A stretch of 64,000 nt of DNA from Pseudomonas anuradhapurensis (GTDB lineage: Bacteria > Pseudomonadota > Gammaproteobacteria > Pseudomonadales > Pseudomonadaceae): contig NZ_CP077097.1 of assembly GCF_014269225.2 (NCBI RefSeq), positions 2,305,001 to 2,369,000 on the forward strand, read 5' to 3'. The translations under genes and the position numbers were made by a program. Below, piece by piece: positions 18,165 to 26,984 of this stretch. Within the stretch, counting starts at the first letter, position 1, and every line of letters begins with the position of its first letter. The notes beneath the pieces are model-generated. The model worked only from the letters and a program-made list of their open reading frames with translations, had not been told where the DNA came from and did no database searches.

Positions 18165-19571
18165 ATGTCCCAACCGTCGTCGCAACACCCGTTTGTCGAG
18201 AACCACACGGTCGATTACGTTCCACCTGCCGAGCGCCACGGGAAGGCGCGCGACCTGTTCACCCTCTGGTTCAGTACCAACATCGCGCCACTGCCCATCG
18301 TCACTGGCGCCATGGTGGTCCAGGTGTTCCACCTGAACCTGCTGTGGGGGCTGGTCGCCATCGTGCTGGGCCATCTTGCCGGGGGCGTGGTGATCGCCCT
18401 GGCCTCTGCGCAGGGACCGCAGCTGGGCATTCCGCAGATGGTGCAGAGCCGTGGCCAGTTCGGCCGCTACGGCGCACTGCTGATCGTGTTCTTCACGGCG
18501 CTGATCTACGTCGGCTTCTTCATTTCCAACATCGTCCTGGCAGGCAAGACCATCCATGGCATTGCCCCGGGCGTGCCGATGCCGGGCGCGATCGTGATCG
18601 GCGCCCTGAGCGCCACTGCCATCGGCGTGATCGGCTACCGCTTCATCCACGTGCTCAACCGCATCGGTACCTGGGTGATGGGCTCGGCGCTGCTGGCCGG
18701 CTTCATCATGATGTTCGCCCAGGCGCTGCCGGCCGATTTCTTCAGCCGTGGCGCATTCAACCTGTCGGGCTTCATCGCCACGGTGTCGCTGGGCACCATC
18801 TGGCAGATCAGCTTCTCGCCGTACACCTCCGACTACTCGCGCTACCTGCCGCGTGAAGTAGGCATTGCCAAACCGTTCTGGGCGACCTATTTCGGCGCCA
18901 CCCTGGGCACCATCCTGTGCTTCAGCTTCGGTGCAGTGGCGGTGCTGTGCGTGCCCGAGGGCACCGATGCGATGGATGCAGTCAAGCAGGCCACCGGCTG
19001 GCTGGGCCCGATCCTGATGGTACTGTTCCTGCTCAACATCATCAGCCACAACGCCCTCAACCTGTATGGCGCGGTGCTGTCGATCGTCACCGCGATCCAG
19101 ACCTTCGTCGCGGCGTGGACGCCGAGCATCAAGGTGCGGGTAATGCTGGCAGCGTTGATTCTGCTGGGTTGTGGCCTGGTGGCGCTGAATGCTTCGGCAG
19201 ACTTCATCGGCCAGTTCATCGGCCTGATCCTGGCCCTGTTGCTGGTGCTGGTGCCGTGGGCGTCGATCAACCTGATCGACTTCTACCTGATCAAGAAAGG
19301 CCAGTACGACATCGCCTCGATCTTCCGTGCCGACGGCGGCATCTATGGCCGCTTCAACCACCACGCGATCATCGCCTACGCCTGCGGCATCCTGGTGCAG
19401 CTGCCGTTTGCCAATACCTCGCTGTATGTGGGGCCGTATTCGAACATCATCGAAGGGGCCGACCTGTCGTGGCTGTTCGGCTTGCTGGTGACGGTGCCGC
19501 TGTATTACTGCCTGGCCACTCGTGGCAACGCTGGCGAGAAGGCGGGGCGGGTAGTGAGTGTCAATGACTGA
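18165..19571 (+). CDS. NCS1 family N-heterocycle permease of the catabolic cluster
   Basis: The 468-residue, roughly 12-TM NCS1 permease has HTVDYVPPAERHGKARDLFTLWF, SRGAFNLSGFIATV and SDYSRYLPREVG blocks and is a clear paralogue of the 6818-8230 permease. It is divergent from the LLM/flavin reductase operon and shares the GntR-type operator motif, so it most likely imports the pathway substrate. NCS1 members carry nucleobases, hydantoins, allantoin and vitamins, which points to a nitrogen heterocycle. A GC hairpin at 19591-19607 follows the stop. Confidence 0.88.
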   Translation: MSQPSSQHPFVENHTVDYVPPAERHGKARDLFTLWFSTNIAPLPIVTGAMVVQVFHLNLLWGLVAIVLGHLAGGVVIALASAQGPQLGIPQMVQSRGQFGRYGALLIVFFTALIYVGFFISNIVLAGKTIHGIAPGVPMPGAIVIGALSATAIGVIGYRFIHVLNRIGTWVMGSALLAGFIMMFAQALPADFFSRGAFNLSGFIATVSLGTIWQISFSPYTSDYSRYLPREVGIAKPFWATYFGATLGTILCFSFGAVAVLCVPEGTDAMDAVKQATGWLGPILMVLFLLNIISHNALNLYGAVLSIVTAIQTFVAAWTPSIKVRVMLAALILLGCGLVALNASADFIGQFIGLILALLLVLVPWASINLIDFYLIKKGQYDIASIFRADGGIYGRFNHHAIIAYACGILVQLPFANTSLYVGPYSNIIEGADLSWLFGLLVTVPLYYCLATRGNAGEKAGRVVSVND

Positions 19572-19590
19572 TAGACAGTTGTAGCAACAG

Positions 19591-19607
19591 GGGCTGCGTT
19601 GCAGCCC
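19591..19607. terminator. Small GC hairpin after the NCS1 permease
   Basis: GGGCTGC-gtt-GCAGCCC lies between the convergent stops of the permease and the AraC gene. It is short of T residues, so terminator activity is only inferred. Confidence 0.45.
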
Positions 19608-19626
19608 ATCGCCGGCGCAACAAGGC

Positions 19627-20574
19627 TCAGCGCCCTTCATGCTGGCGCCGATACGCCCCCGGCTGCATACCTACCGCCTTGGCGAACGCCCGGGTAAACG
19701 CCGCGACCGATTGATACCCCACCTGTGCGCCTACTTGCTCGACGGTGCGCCCCGCCTGCAGCAGCTGGCTGGCATGGCGCATGCGCAGCGCCAGCAGCAC
19801 CTGCCCTGGGGACTGCCCAGACAGTTCATTGAAACGCTTGAAAAAAGCCGAGCGTGACAACCCGGTGCAGGCCGCCATGCTGGCCAGCGTCCAGGCTTGC
19901 CCCGGTTGCTCTATCAATTGCGCCAGCAGCCCGGCAAAGGCCGGCTGGCGGGCAAGCGCGACCAACCCGGCAAAGGCCGGCTGGCGGGCAAGCGCGACCA
20001 ACCCGCCCAATGGGCGCCCGGTATGCACCTGTTGGCGCAGCACATAAAGGAACAGCAGGTGGGTCAACCGCTCCAGCAAGGTTTGCGACGGGCCGGCGGG
20101 ACGCCGGCATTCCTCCAGGATCAACTCGAACAACGCCCGCGCTGCATGGCCAGCCGGTTCGTCGGCGCGCAGCAGTATCCAGTCGGCCAGGCCTTCGACG
20201 ATCAGCGATGACAAACCCGGCTTGAAGTGAAAGAAGCCGCACACCAGCCCCACGCCATCGACTGCCTCGGCGTCCAGCGGCTGCATGGGCTGGCGTGGCT
20301 GGGCACAGGCAGCGGCCAGGTCTGGTTCACTGGCCAGGCGATAGCCAAGGTCGCGCAGCAGGAATACCGCATCGCCGGCTGCCAGGCGTATGGCATCGGG
20401 CTGGCCGTCGATGTGCAGCCAGCAATGCCCCTGGACCACCAAATGGAAGCTGGCGCGGCCCATGCCTTGCGTGCTGGCGTGCCAGCCGCCGCAGTAGCGG
20501 CCGACATGAAACAGGCTGGCATCCAGGTTCAGGCCCTCTAATAACCCATCGACAAGGTGGCTGGACGAAATCAT
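19627..20574 (-). CDS. AraC family transcriptional regulator
   Basis: The 315-residue protein has an N-terminal cupin-type effector domain (residues about 10-180) and two C-terminal HTH motifs: WTLASMAACTGLSRSAFFKRFNELSG and VEQVGAQVGYQSVAAFTRAFAKAVGMQPG. It is divergent from the AhpD-like gene with 102 bp between, so it probably activates that operon. A 36-bp tandem duplication gives two copies of VALARQPAFAGL just before the DNA-binding domain. No strong Shine-Dalgarno is visible before the ATG at 20574. Confidence 0.88.
   Translation of the reverse strand: MISSSHLVDGLLEGLNLDASLFHVGRYCGGWHASTQGMGRASFHLVVQGHCWLHIDGQPDAIRLAAGDAVFLLRDLGYRLASEPDLAAACAQPRQPMQPLDAEAVDGVGLVCGFFHFKPGLSSLIVEGLADWILLRADEPAGHAARALFELILEECRRPAGPSQTLLERLTHLLFLYVLRQQVHTGRPLGGLVALARQPAFAGLVALARQPAFAGLLAQLIEQPGQAWTLASMAACTGLSRSAFFKRFNELSGQSPGQVLLALRMRHASQLLQAGRTVEQVGAQVGYQSVAAFTRAFAKAVGMQPGAYRRQHEGR
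19930..20001. repeat. Perfect 36-bp tandem duplication inside the AraC gene
   Basis: 19930-19965 is repeated exactly at 19966-20001. The unit is a multiple of three, so the frame is kept and 12 residues (VALARQPAFAGL) are doubled in the linker before the DNA-binding domain. Perfect identity implies a recent slip. Confidence 0.95.
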
Positions 20575-20676
20575 CTAATGCAAAGACTCAAGAGCAAGGA
20601 AAGGCGACTGATGAATATGGAGCGTAATGCTTATAACCAACAGACTGTAGTGACACCCATCAGAGGAGATCACCGC

Positions 20677-21237
20677 ATGTCGTCGCGAGTTACTTTACAC
20701 ACCCTGCAGAGCGCCCCGGAAGCGGCCCGCCCGTTCCTCGAGAACGCACAGAAGAACTCCGGCTTCATCCCCAACCTGCTGGGGGTGCTGGCCAACGCCC
20801 CCGCGGCACTGGAAACCTACATGACCGTTTCGGCACTCAACGGCAAGGCCGACCTGAGCCTGGCCGAGCGCGAAGTGGTGCAACTGATTGCCGCCACCCA
20901 GCATGGTTGCGACTTCTGTGTGGCCGGCCATACCGCTGTGGCGCTGAACAAGGCCAAGCTGCCGCCGGAGGTGGTCGATGCCCTGCGTGCCCGTGGCGAA
21001 CTGCCGGATGCGCGTTACGAAACGCTGGCCGCTTTTGCCCGCGAGGTGATCGCCACCCGTGGCAATGTCAGCGAGGCCACTTACCAGGCCTTCCGCGCGG
21101 CCGGTTTCAGCGAAGGTAACGCGCTGGAAGTGATTCTGGGGGTGAGCCTCGCAACCCTGTGCAACTTTGCTAATGTGTTCGCCCAGACGCCGCTCAACGA
21201 CGAGCTGAGCAAGTACCGCTGGCAGCCAACCGCGTAA
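20677..21237 (+). CDS. AhpD-like carboxymuconolactone decarboxylase family protein (peroxidase-related)
   Basis: The 186-residue protein has the AhpD core, with an upstream Glu (EREVVQLIAATQ) and the CxxC-His motif HGCDFCVAGHTAVA, as in peroxidatic alkylhydroperoxidase D-type proteins. I start at 20677, where GAGGAG precedes the ATG. It heads an operon with an acyl-CoA dehydrogenase-like flavoprotein and an ABC importer, so it may remove peroxide formed by the flavoprotein or act directly in catabolism. Confidence 0.85.
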   Translation: MSSRVTLHTLQSAPEAARPFLENAQKNSGFIPNLLGVLANAPAALETYMTVSALNGKADLSLAEREVVQLIAATQHGCDFCVAGHTAVALNKAKLPPEVVDALRARGELPDARYETLAAFAREVIATRGNVSEATYQAFRAAGFSEGNALEVILGVSLATLCNFANVFAQTPLNDELSKYRWQPTA

Positions 21238-21286
21238 CTGTGCGCCTGGCGCTGGTGGCGCCTGCGAAATCAAAAGGAGTAGGGAC

Positions 21287-22351
21287 ATGCTTGATGCTGC
21301 ATTTCGTCACTGGCTGGATGCCAATGCCGAGGCAATCGACCAGGGGCAGTGCGACCCGCAACTGGTGCTGGCGCACATCGCCGAATCGCAGCTGCTGCGC
21401 ATTGGCGTCGACCCCGTACTGGGGGGCAACGGTGGCGCGGTCACCGATACGGTCGAGGCCATCGCCGCCATCGCCAGCCGCTCACTGGCCGCAGCCTTTG
21501 TCTGCTGGGGCCAGCGGGCGTTCATCGAATACCTGCTGCAAAGCCCTAACCAGGCCCTGCGTGAGCGCCTGCTGCCCGGCCTGCTGACCGGCGAGTTGGC
21601 GGGGGCCACCGGGTTGTCCAACGCCATGAAATTCCTCTCCGGGATCGAGGCGCTGCAAGTGCGTGGCCGCCCCGGGGCGACGGGCTGGACACTGGAAGGC
21701 CGGCTGCACTGGGTGACCAACCTGCGCAAGAGCGGGTTCGTGGTGGCCGCAGCCATCGAGGACGATGCTGGTGGTTCGCCCTTCGTGCTGGCCATCCCCT
21801 CCGACAGCCAGGGGCTGGAGCGTTCTGATGACCTGGAGCTGATGGGCCTGCAATCGAGCAATACCGCAGCGCTGGCGTTCCACCAGGTAGAGCTCGGCCG
21901 TGACTGGCTGCTGCACGACAATGCCCGCGAGTTCCTGCCCAAGGTGCGCCCGGCATTTCTTGCCTTGCAGTGCGGCATGGCCATCGGCCTGGCGCGGCGT
22001 TCGCTGCACGAGGTGCACGATCACCTCCATGGGCGGCTGTCGTTCCTCGAAGAGCATCGCCAGGTCCTCCACGAGCGGTTGGAAAACACCGTGGCCGAGC
22101 TCAAGCAGGGTCTGCTCGAAGGGCGCTTCCAGAGCCAGCCGGCGGCGTTGTTCAAGTTGCGCATCATCCTCGCTGAATGTGCTGCCGATGCCGTGCAGCT
22201 GGAGCTGCAAGCCAGCGGCGGCAAGGCGTATCTCGATGAGTTCGGTGCCGGTTTCGCGCGCCGCTGGCGCGAGTCGGCGTTCGTGCCCATCGTTACCCCG
22301 AGCCTGGTGCAGCTGCGTGCCGAGCTGCATCGCCAGGCTGCCAGCACATGA
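21287..22351 (+). CDS. Acyl-CoA dehydrogenase-like flavoprotein
   Basis: The 354-residue protein keeps the acyl-CoA dehydrogenase architecture: a helical N-terminal domain, a middle beta domain (GATGLSNAMKFLSGIE, WVTNLRKSGFVVAA) and a C-terminal helical domain. It is shorter than true acyl-CoA dehydrogenases and lies beside a nitrate/sulfonate-type transporter. This is the context of DszC/SfnC-like flavin-dependent monooxygenases, so oxidation of a small organosulfur or organonitrogen compound is as likely as a CoA substrate. AAAGGAG precedes the ATG; the ATPase gene overlaps its stop by 4 bp. Confidence 0.75.
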   Translation: MLDAAFRHWLDANAEAIDQGQCDPQLVLAHIAESQLLRIGVDPVLGGNGGAVTDTVEAIAAIASRSLAAAFVCWGQRAFIEYLLQSPNQALRERLLPGLLTGELAGATGLSNAMKFLSGIEALQVRGRPGATGWTLEGRLHWVTNLRKSGFVVAAAIEDDAGGSPFVLAIPSDSQGLERSDDLELMGLQSSNTAALAFHQVELGRDWLLHDNAREFLPKVRPAFLALQCGMAIGLARRSLHEVHDHLHGRLSFLEEHRQVLHERLENTVAELKQGLLEGRFQSQPAALFKLRIILAECAADAVQLELQASGGKAYLDEFGAGFARRWRESAFVPIVTPSLVQLRAELHRQAAST

Positions 22352-23169
22352 GCCGGGCGTTGCTCGAAGCCCGCGGGATCAGCCTGGGCTACCCGCGCGA
22401 GGGCGGCTGGCAGCAAGTGCTGGCGCACTTCGACCTGCAACTGGCGCCAGGGGAGGTGGTGACCATTCTCGGCCCCAGTGGGGTGGGCAAGTCCAGCCTG
22501 CTGCGGGTGCTGGCCGGCCTGCAGCCACCGCATGGCGGCAGCGTGACGCTGCACGGCGAGCCGCTGCAAGGCCCCCATCCGCGCCTGGCGGTGGCCTTCC
22601 AGGACCCGAGCCTGCTGCCCTGGCTGAGCCTGGAAAAGAACGTCGCCTTTGGCCTGGATTTCGCCCGCCAGCCCAGGCTGGCCGCAGCCGAGCGCCATGC
22701 CCGCATCGACCATGCCATCAGCGCGGTGGGCCTGGCCCATGCGCGCAGCCAGTACCCGGCGCAGTTGTCCGGCGGCATGGCCCAGCGCACCGCACTGGCA
22801 CGCTGCCTGGCGCGCCAGCCTGAGGTGCTGTTGCTGGACGAGCCGTTCGGTGCGCTCGACGAAGTGACCCGTGCCGACATGCAGCAACTGCTGCTGCAGC
22901 TGATCGCCACCCACAACACCGCAGCCGTACTGATTACCCACGATATCGACGAAGCCTTGTCGTTGTCCGACCGGGTGCTGCTGCTGGGCGATCACCCGGC
23001 GCACATCCTCGGCCAATGGCACATCGACCTGCCACAACCGCGCGCGCAGCGGGTCGAGGAACTGGGCGCTCTGCGAATCGAGATCCTCAAGACCCTTCGG
23101 CGGGCCAGCCGCGCCGCTGCATCTTCCTCTACCTCGTTGCCTTCGGAGCCTGCACATGTGCATGGATGA
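22348..23169 (+). CDS. ABC transporter ATPase, nitrate/sulfonate/taurine type
   Basis: The 273-residue ATPase has Walker A GPSGVGKSSLLRVLAG, a Q-loop at AFQDPSLLPWL, the signature LSGGMAQRTALARCLA, Walker B LLLDEPFGALD and the H-loop ITHDIDEAL. These match SsuB/TauB/NrtD-type ATPases. It is the middle gene of a five-gene operon and overlaps both neighbours, so it should be made in step with the binding protein and permease. Confidence 0.9.
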   Translation: MSRALLEARGISLGYPREGGWQQVLAHFDLQLAPGEVVTILGPSGVGKSSLLRVLAGLQPPHGGSVTLHGEPLQGPHPRLAVAFQDPSLLPWLSLEKNVAFGLDFARQPRLAAAERHARIDHAISAVGLAHARSQYPAQLSGGMAQRTALARCLARQPEVLLLDEPFGALDEVTRADMQQLLLQLIATHNTAAVLITHDIDEALSLSDRVLLLGDHPAHILGQWHIDLPQPRAQRVEELGALRIEILKTLRRASRAAASSSTSLPSEPAHVHG

Positions 23170-24361
23170 CTGCTGTTCCTCCACCTCGCGTCGTGATTTC
23201 CTCAAGCTCAGCGCCATGCTGACGGCTGCCGGGGCCGTGCCGCTGCTGTCCAGCCTGCAGGCCCGTGCCGCCGCCGAACCGGACGCGCCGGTGCGTATCG
23301 GCTACCTGCCGATCACCGATGCCACGCCGTTGCTGGTGGCGCACAACAACGGCCTGTTCGAGGCCGAAGGCATCAAGGCCGAGCGCCCGGTGCTGCTGCG
23401 CAGCTGGGCGCAAGTGATCGAGGCGTTCATCTCGGGCCAGGTCAACGTCATCCATCTGCTGTCGCCGATGACTGTGTGGGCACGTTATGCCAGCAAAGTG
23501 CCGGCCAAGGTGGTGGCCTGGAACCATGTGGGGGGCTCGGGCCTTACCGTGGCGCCGGATATCACCGACATCAAGCAACTGGGCGGCAAGACCGTAGCCA
23601 TCCCGTTCTGGTATTCGATCCACAATGTGGTGCTGCAGCAGATGCTCGGCGACAACGGCCTGACGCCGGTGTCGAAGCCCGCCGACACCCAACTTGCGGC
23701 CAACGAGGTCAACCTGCTGGTGCTGCCGCCCTCGGACATGCCGCCGGCCCTGGCCAGCAAGCGCATCGCCGGCTATATCGTCGCCGAACCGTTCAACGCC
23801 CTGGCCGAGAATCTCAAGGTCGGCCGTGTGCAGCGCTTCACCGGCGATGTGTGGCGTAACCACGCCTGCTGCGTGGTGTTCATGCATGAACATGACCTGA
23901 ACAACCGCCCGGAGTGGTCGCAGAAGGTGGTCAACGCCATCGTCAAGGCCCAGCAATGGACCCGCGACCACCGCGCCGAAGCGGCGGCGCTGTTGTCCAA
24001 GGCCGGCCCCAACAAGTACACGCCGCATGAACCGGCGGTGCTGACCAAGGTGCTGGCCCCGGCTGCCGACGACCGCGCCAGCTACATTGCCAGTGGGGCG
24101 ATTCAGCATCGGCAGTGGGATGAAAAGCGCATCGACTTCCAGCCCTACCCGTACCCCAGCTATACCCAAGAGCTGGTCAAGCGCCTCAAGCACACCTTGA
24201 TCGAGGGCGAGCACAGTTTCCTTGCCAGCCTGGACCCGGCGCACACCGCCCGCGACCTGGTTGACGATCGCTTCGTGCGCAACGCCATCGCCGCCGTCGG
24301 TGGCCCCTCGGTGTTCGGCATTGCCGAGAACTACCAGCGTAGCGAGGAGTTCGCGGTCTGA
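23156..24361 (+). CDS. ABC transporter substrate-binding protein with Tat-type signal
   Basis: The 401-residue NrtA/SsuA-like periplasmic protein starts with a twin-arginine signal (STSRRDFLKLSAMLTAAGAV), then VRIGYLPITDATPLLVAHNNGLFEAEG typical of the nitrate/sulfonate-binding family. The Tat signal suggests export in folded form. An unusual cysteine-rich stretch (MCMDDCC) precedes the signal. Ligand is unknown; the family binds nitrate, bicarbonate, sulfonates, taurine or pyrimidine precursors. Confidence 0.85.
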   Translation: MCMDDCCSSTSRRDFLKLSAMLTAAGAVPLLSSLQARAAAEPDAPVRIGYLPITDATPLLVAHNNGLFEAEGIKAERPVLLRSWAQVIEAFISGQVNVIHLLSPMTVWARYASKVPAKVVAWNHVGGSGLTVAPDITDIKQLGGKTVAIPFWYSIHNVVLQQMLGDNGLTPVSKPADTQLAANEVNLLVLPPSDMPPALASKRIAGYIVAEPFNALAENLKVGRVQRFTGDVWRNHACCVVFMHEHDLNNRPEWSQKVVNAIVKAQQWTRDHRAEAAALLSKAGPNKYTPHEPAVLTKVLAPAADDRASYIASGAIQHRQWDEKRIDFQPYPYPSYTQELVKRLKHTLIEGEHSFLASLDPAHTARDLVDDRFVRNAIAAVGGPSVFGIAENYQRSEEFAV

Positions 24362-25116
24362 TGCGCAAGCATGTCGTACATGCCGGTCTCGGCCTGGCCG
24401 GCCTGCTGGGGTTGCTGTTGTTGTGGTGGACGGGCGTGCAGGTATTCGGCGCGGCCGATGGCCTGTCGGCACGCTTCTCGCCCCAGGCGACCCTGGCCAG
24501 CCTGGTCGAGCTGCTGGGGCAGGGCGAGGTCTACGGGCATATCTGGGTGAGCCTCAAGCGTATCCTGATCGGCTTGCTGCTGGCGCTGTTGATCGGGGTG
24601 CCGCTGGGCTTGCTGGTGGGCAGCTATCGGCACCTGGAGGCCGCGACCACGCCGGCGTTCCAGTTCTTGCGCATGATCTCGCCGTTGTCGTGGATGCCGG
24701 TGGTGGTGATGCTGATGGGCGTGGGTGACCAGCCGATCTATTTCCTGCTGGCATTTGCCGCGTTATGGCCAATCCTGCTGAATACCGCCGCCGGGGTCCG
24801 GCAGCTGGACCCACGCTGGTTGCAATTGACCCGCAGCCTGAGTGCCACGCGCTGGGAAACCTTGTGCAAGGTGATCGTGCCGGGGGTGATCGGCCATGTA
24901 CTCACCGGTGTGCGCCTGGCCATCGGCATTCTGTGGATCGTGCTGGTGCCGTGCGAAATGCTCGGGGTGAGCGCCGGGCTGGGGTATTTCATTCTCGATA
25001 CCCGCGACCGCCTGGCGTATTCCGAGCTGATGGCCATGGTGCTGCTGATCGGGGTGCTGGGGTTCGTACTGGATGCCTTGGCGCGTGGGTTGCATCGGCG
25101 CTGGGTACATGGCTGA
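24361..25116 (+). CDS. ABC transporter permease, nitrate/sulfonate type
   Basis: The 251-residue permease has about six TM helices and the EAA-type cytoplasmic loop LTRSLSATRWETLCKVIVPGVIGHVLTGVRLAIG. Its ATG overlaps the binding-protein stop (TGATG arrangement). It completes the importer encoded from 22348 and is the last gene of the AhpD-flavoprotein-ABC operon; a REP-like hairpin follows. Confidence 0.9.
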   Translation: MRKHVVHAGLGLAGLLGLLLLWWTGVQVFGAADGLSARFSPQATLASLVELLGQGEVYGHIWVSLKRILIGLLLALLIGVPLGLLVGSYRHLEAATTPAFQFLRMISPLSWMPVVVMLMGVGDQPIYFLLAFAALWPILLNTAAGVRQLDPRWLQLTRSLSATRWETLCKVIVPGVIGHVLTGVRLAIGILWIVLVPCEMLGVSAGLGYFILDTRDRLAYSELMAMVLLIGVLGFVLDALARGLHRRWVHG

Positions 25117-25125
25117 AGGGCCGAT

Positions 25126-25160
25126 GGGCTTCTTCGCCGGTAAACCCGCGAAGAGGCCCG
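25126..25160. terminator. REP-like hairpin between convergent genes
   Basis: GGGCTTCTTCGC and GCGAAGAGGCCC form a stem around cggtaaacccg, a single P. putida REP-type unit. It lies between the permease and GNAT stops and can act as a bidirectional terminator. Confidence 0.65.
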
Positions 25161-25164
25161 TGGT

Positions 25165-25851
25165 TCAGTGCACGGTATTGCGCTGGCGCACACATGCCTG
25201 TGCCTCAGCGGTCAACTCATCCAGCCGCTCATCACGTTTCTGTTCCGCTTCGACCATTGCCTCCTCGCCTTGCTGGTTGAGCAGGTAGGTATGAATCTGC
25301 ATCACTTCGGCCGTCTGGTAGATCGGCGCGATGTCCAACCGCCCGATCAACGCACCGCTGGCGCGCCCGGTGCTGCTCATCAGCACTTGTGGGCCATTGG
25401 CGGCCACCACCTGCATGCCCATGGCCTCGAACCACGGCACCTGGCTGGCAAAGGCATTCAGTTCGACACAGGCGTGGCGTGCCTGCAGCTCGGCCAACAG
25501 GGCGCGGGCGATGCCCTGGCGGCGATGGCTGGGGCGCACGGCCAGAAAGGCCAGCGCACACACCTGCCTGTCATCCTCGGCTGGCAGTGACAGGGCAAAG
25601 CCCAGCAACTGGTCCGGCGCTTCGGCATCCAGCGCCAGGGTCAGCGCCACGGCCAGGCCGCGGCTGCCGTCCAGCGCCTGCAGGTACTGGTGCACCTCCA
25701 TGCCGACGCCGTACTGGTACAGCGGATACAGCGGGTTGTCGGCGCTGATGGCAACACTGCTCAGTGCGCCGACATTGTGGATCACCAGCTCGCGGATCTG
25801 GTTCTGGAAGGATTCGGGCGGCACGCTGTCGAGGCGGCTCAGGATGAACAT
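25165..25851 (-). CDS. GNAT family N-acetyltransferase
   Basis: A 228-residue protein with a GNAT acetyl-CoA site, LAVRPSHRRQGIARALLAEL (residues about 105-125), after beta strands typical of the fold. Both ends extend beyond the GNAT core; the C-terminal 60 residues are helical and charged (EQKRDERLDELTAEAQACV). The acceptor substrate cannot be inferred. It lies convergent with the ABC permease and 79 bp upstream of the argC stop on the same strand. Confidence 0.82.
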   Translation of the reverse strand: MFILSRLDSVPPESFQNQIRELVIHNVGALSSVAISADNPLYPLYQYGVGMEVHQYLQALDGSRGLAVALTLALDAEAPDQLLGFALSLPAEDDRQVCALAFLAVRPSHRRQGIARALLAELQARHACVELNAFASQVPWFEAMGMQVVAANGPQVLMSSTGRASGALIGRLDIAPIYQTAEVMQIHTYLLNQQGEEAMVEAEQKRDERLDELTAEAQACVRQRNTVH

Positions 25852-25930
25852 CGGGGGGCGGGCTCCGGCGGTTGGATAGATGGCTCGCGCCGTGCAGGCG
25901 CGGGCCCTGTAGTCTAACCGGTTTTACCCA

Positions 25931-26872
25931 TCAGCCTTGTAGCTGCATCGCACCGAGCATCAGGTCGAGGTTTTGCACTGCCGCACCCGAGGCACCTTTG
26001 CCGAGGTTGTCGAACACGGCGGTCAACAATACCTGGCCATGTCCGGGGTTGGCGAACAGCGCAAGGCGCAGGTCGTTGCTGTCGTTCAAGGCCTCCGGGT
26101 CCAGCGTTGGCGCTGCACCGTGCTGATGCAGGGGCATGACCTGGACGTGGCGGGCACCTTGGTAATGCTGCTCCAGGCAAGCCTGCAGCTGCGCGGCGCT
26201 GACCTGGCCGGGCAGCAGGCGCAACTGCAGCGGGATGCTCAGCACGATGCCCTGGCGGTAGGCCGCGTAACCGGGCATGAACATCGGCGGTGCCGACAGC
26301 CCGGCGTGCTGCTGGATTTCCGGTACATGTTTGTGCGCCAGCTCCAGGCCATACAGCTGCAAGGTCGGGGCCTTGTCGGCGCCGGGCTGTTCATGCCGTT
26401 CGACTGCCGCGCGGCCACCACCGGAATAACCCGAGATGGCGTGGATGTTGAACGGGTAATCCGCTGGCAGCAGGCCAGCCTTGATCAGTGGCCGCAGCAG
26501 GGCGATGGCCCCGGTGGGGTAGCAGCCGGGGTTGCTGACGCGCTTGCTGTAGGCAATGCGTTCGGCTTGCTGCTCGTCGAGCTCCGGCAGCCCATAGACC
26601 CAGCCTGGGCTCGTGCGGTGCGCAGAGCTTGCATCGATCACCCGCACCTGCGGGTTTTCGATCGTTGCCACCGCTTCGCGTGCGGCATCATCGGGCAGGC
26701 ACAGCAGGGCGATGTCGGCGCTGTTGATTGCCTCGCGGCGGCGTTGCGGGTCTTTGCGTTCGGTATCCGGCAAGGTCAGCAGGCTCAGGTCGCGGCGGCC
26801 TTGCAGGCGCGCGTGGATCTGCAGGCCGGTGGTGCCTTGGTCACCGTCGATGAAGACAACAGGGGTGTGCAT
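25931..26872 (-). CDS. argC: N-acetyl-gamma-glutamyl-phosphate reductase, type 2
   Basis: The 313-residue protein reduces N-acetylglutamyl phosphate in arginine biosynthesis. [19 protein letters not shown] is the NADP-binding start of the short type 2 ArgC, and the active-site Cys is in [19 protein letters not shown] set the start at 26872, where this domain begins; the frame upstream to 27172 overlaps the divergent LysR gene and is spurious. P. putida relatives carry another, longer argC elsewhere, so this is probably a second copy. Confidence 0.92.
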   Translation of the reverse strand: MHTPVVFIDGDQGTTGLQIHARLQGRRDLSLLTLPDTERKDPQRRREAINSADIALLCLPDDAAREAVATIENPQVRVIDASSAHRTSPGWVYGLPELDEQQAERIAYSKRVSNPGCYPTGAIALLRPLIKAGLLPADYPFNIHAISGYSGGGRAAVERHEQPGADKAPTLQLYGLELAHKHVPEIQQHAGLSAPPMFMPGYAAYRQGIVLSIPLQLRLLPGQVSAAQLQACLEQHYQGARHVQVMPLHQHGAAPTLDPEALNDSNDLRLALFANPGHGQVLLTAVFDNLGKGASGAAVQNLDLMLGAMQLQG

Positions 26873-26953
26873 GGTCAGCGTCCGCTCAGGGAAGGATGGC
26901 CTATGCTCGCCTGTGGCGTTGATAAAGGAAATTTGAATATCATGACGACAACC

Positions 26954-26968
26954 TTCAGTTTTACTGAA
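26954..26968. promoter_or_regulatory. Inverted repeat in the argC-LysR divergent region
   Basis: TTCAGT-TTT-ACTGAA has perfect 6-bp arms and lies 17 bp before the LysR ATG, within the 112-bp shared region. It is a plausible autoregulatory LysR site; binding is untested. Confidence 0.5.
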
Positions 26969-26984
26969 CAAGACGGCCCTTGAT

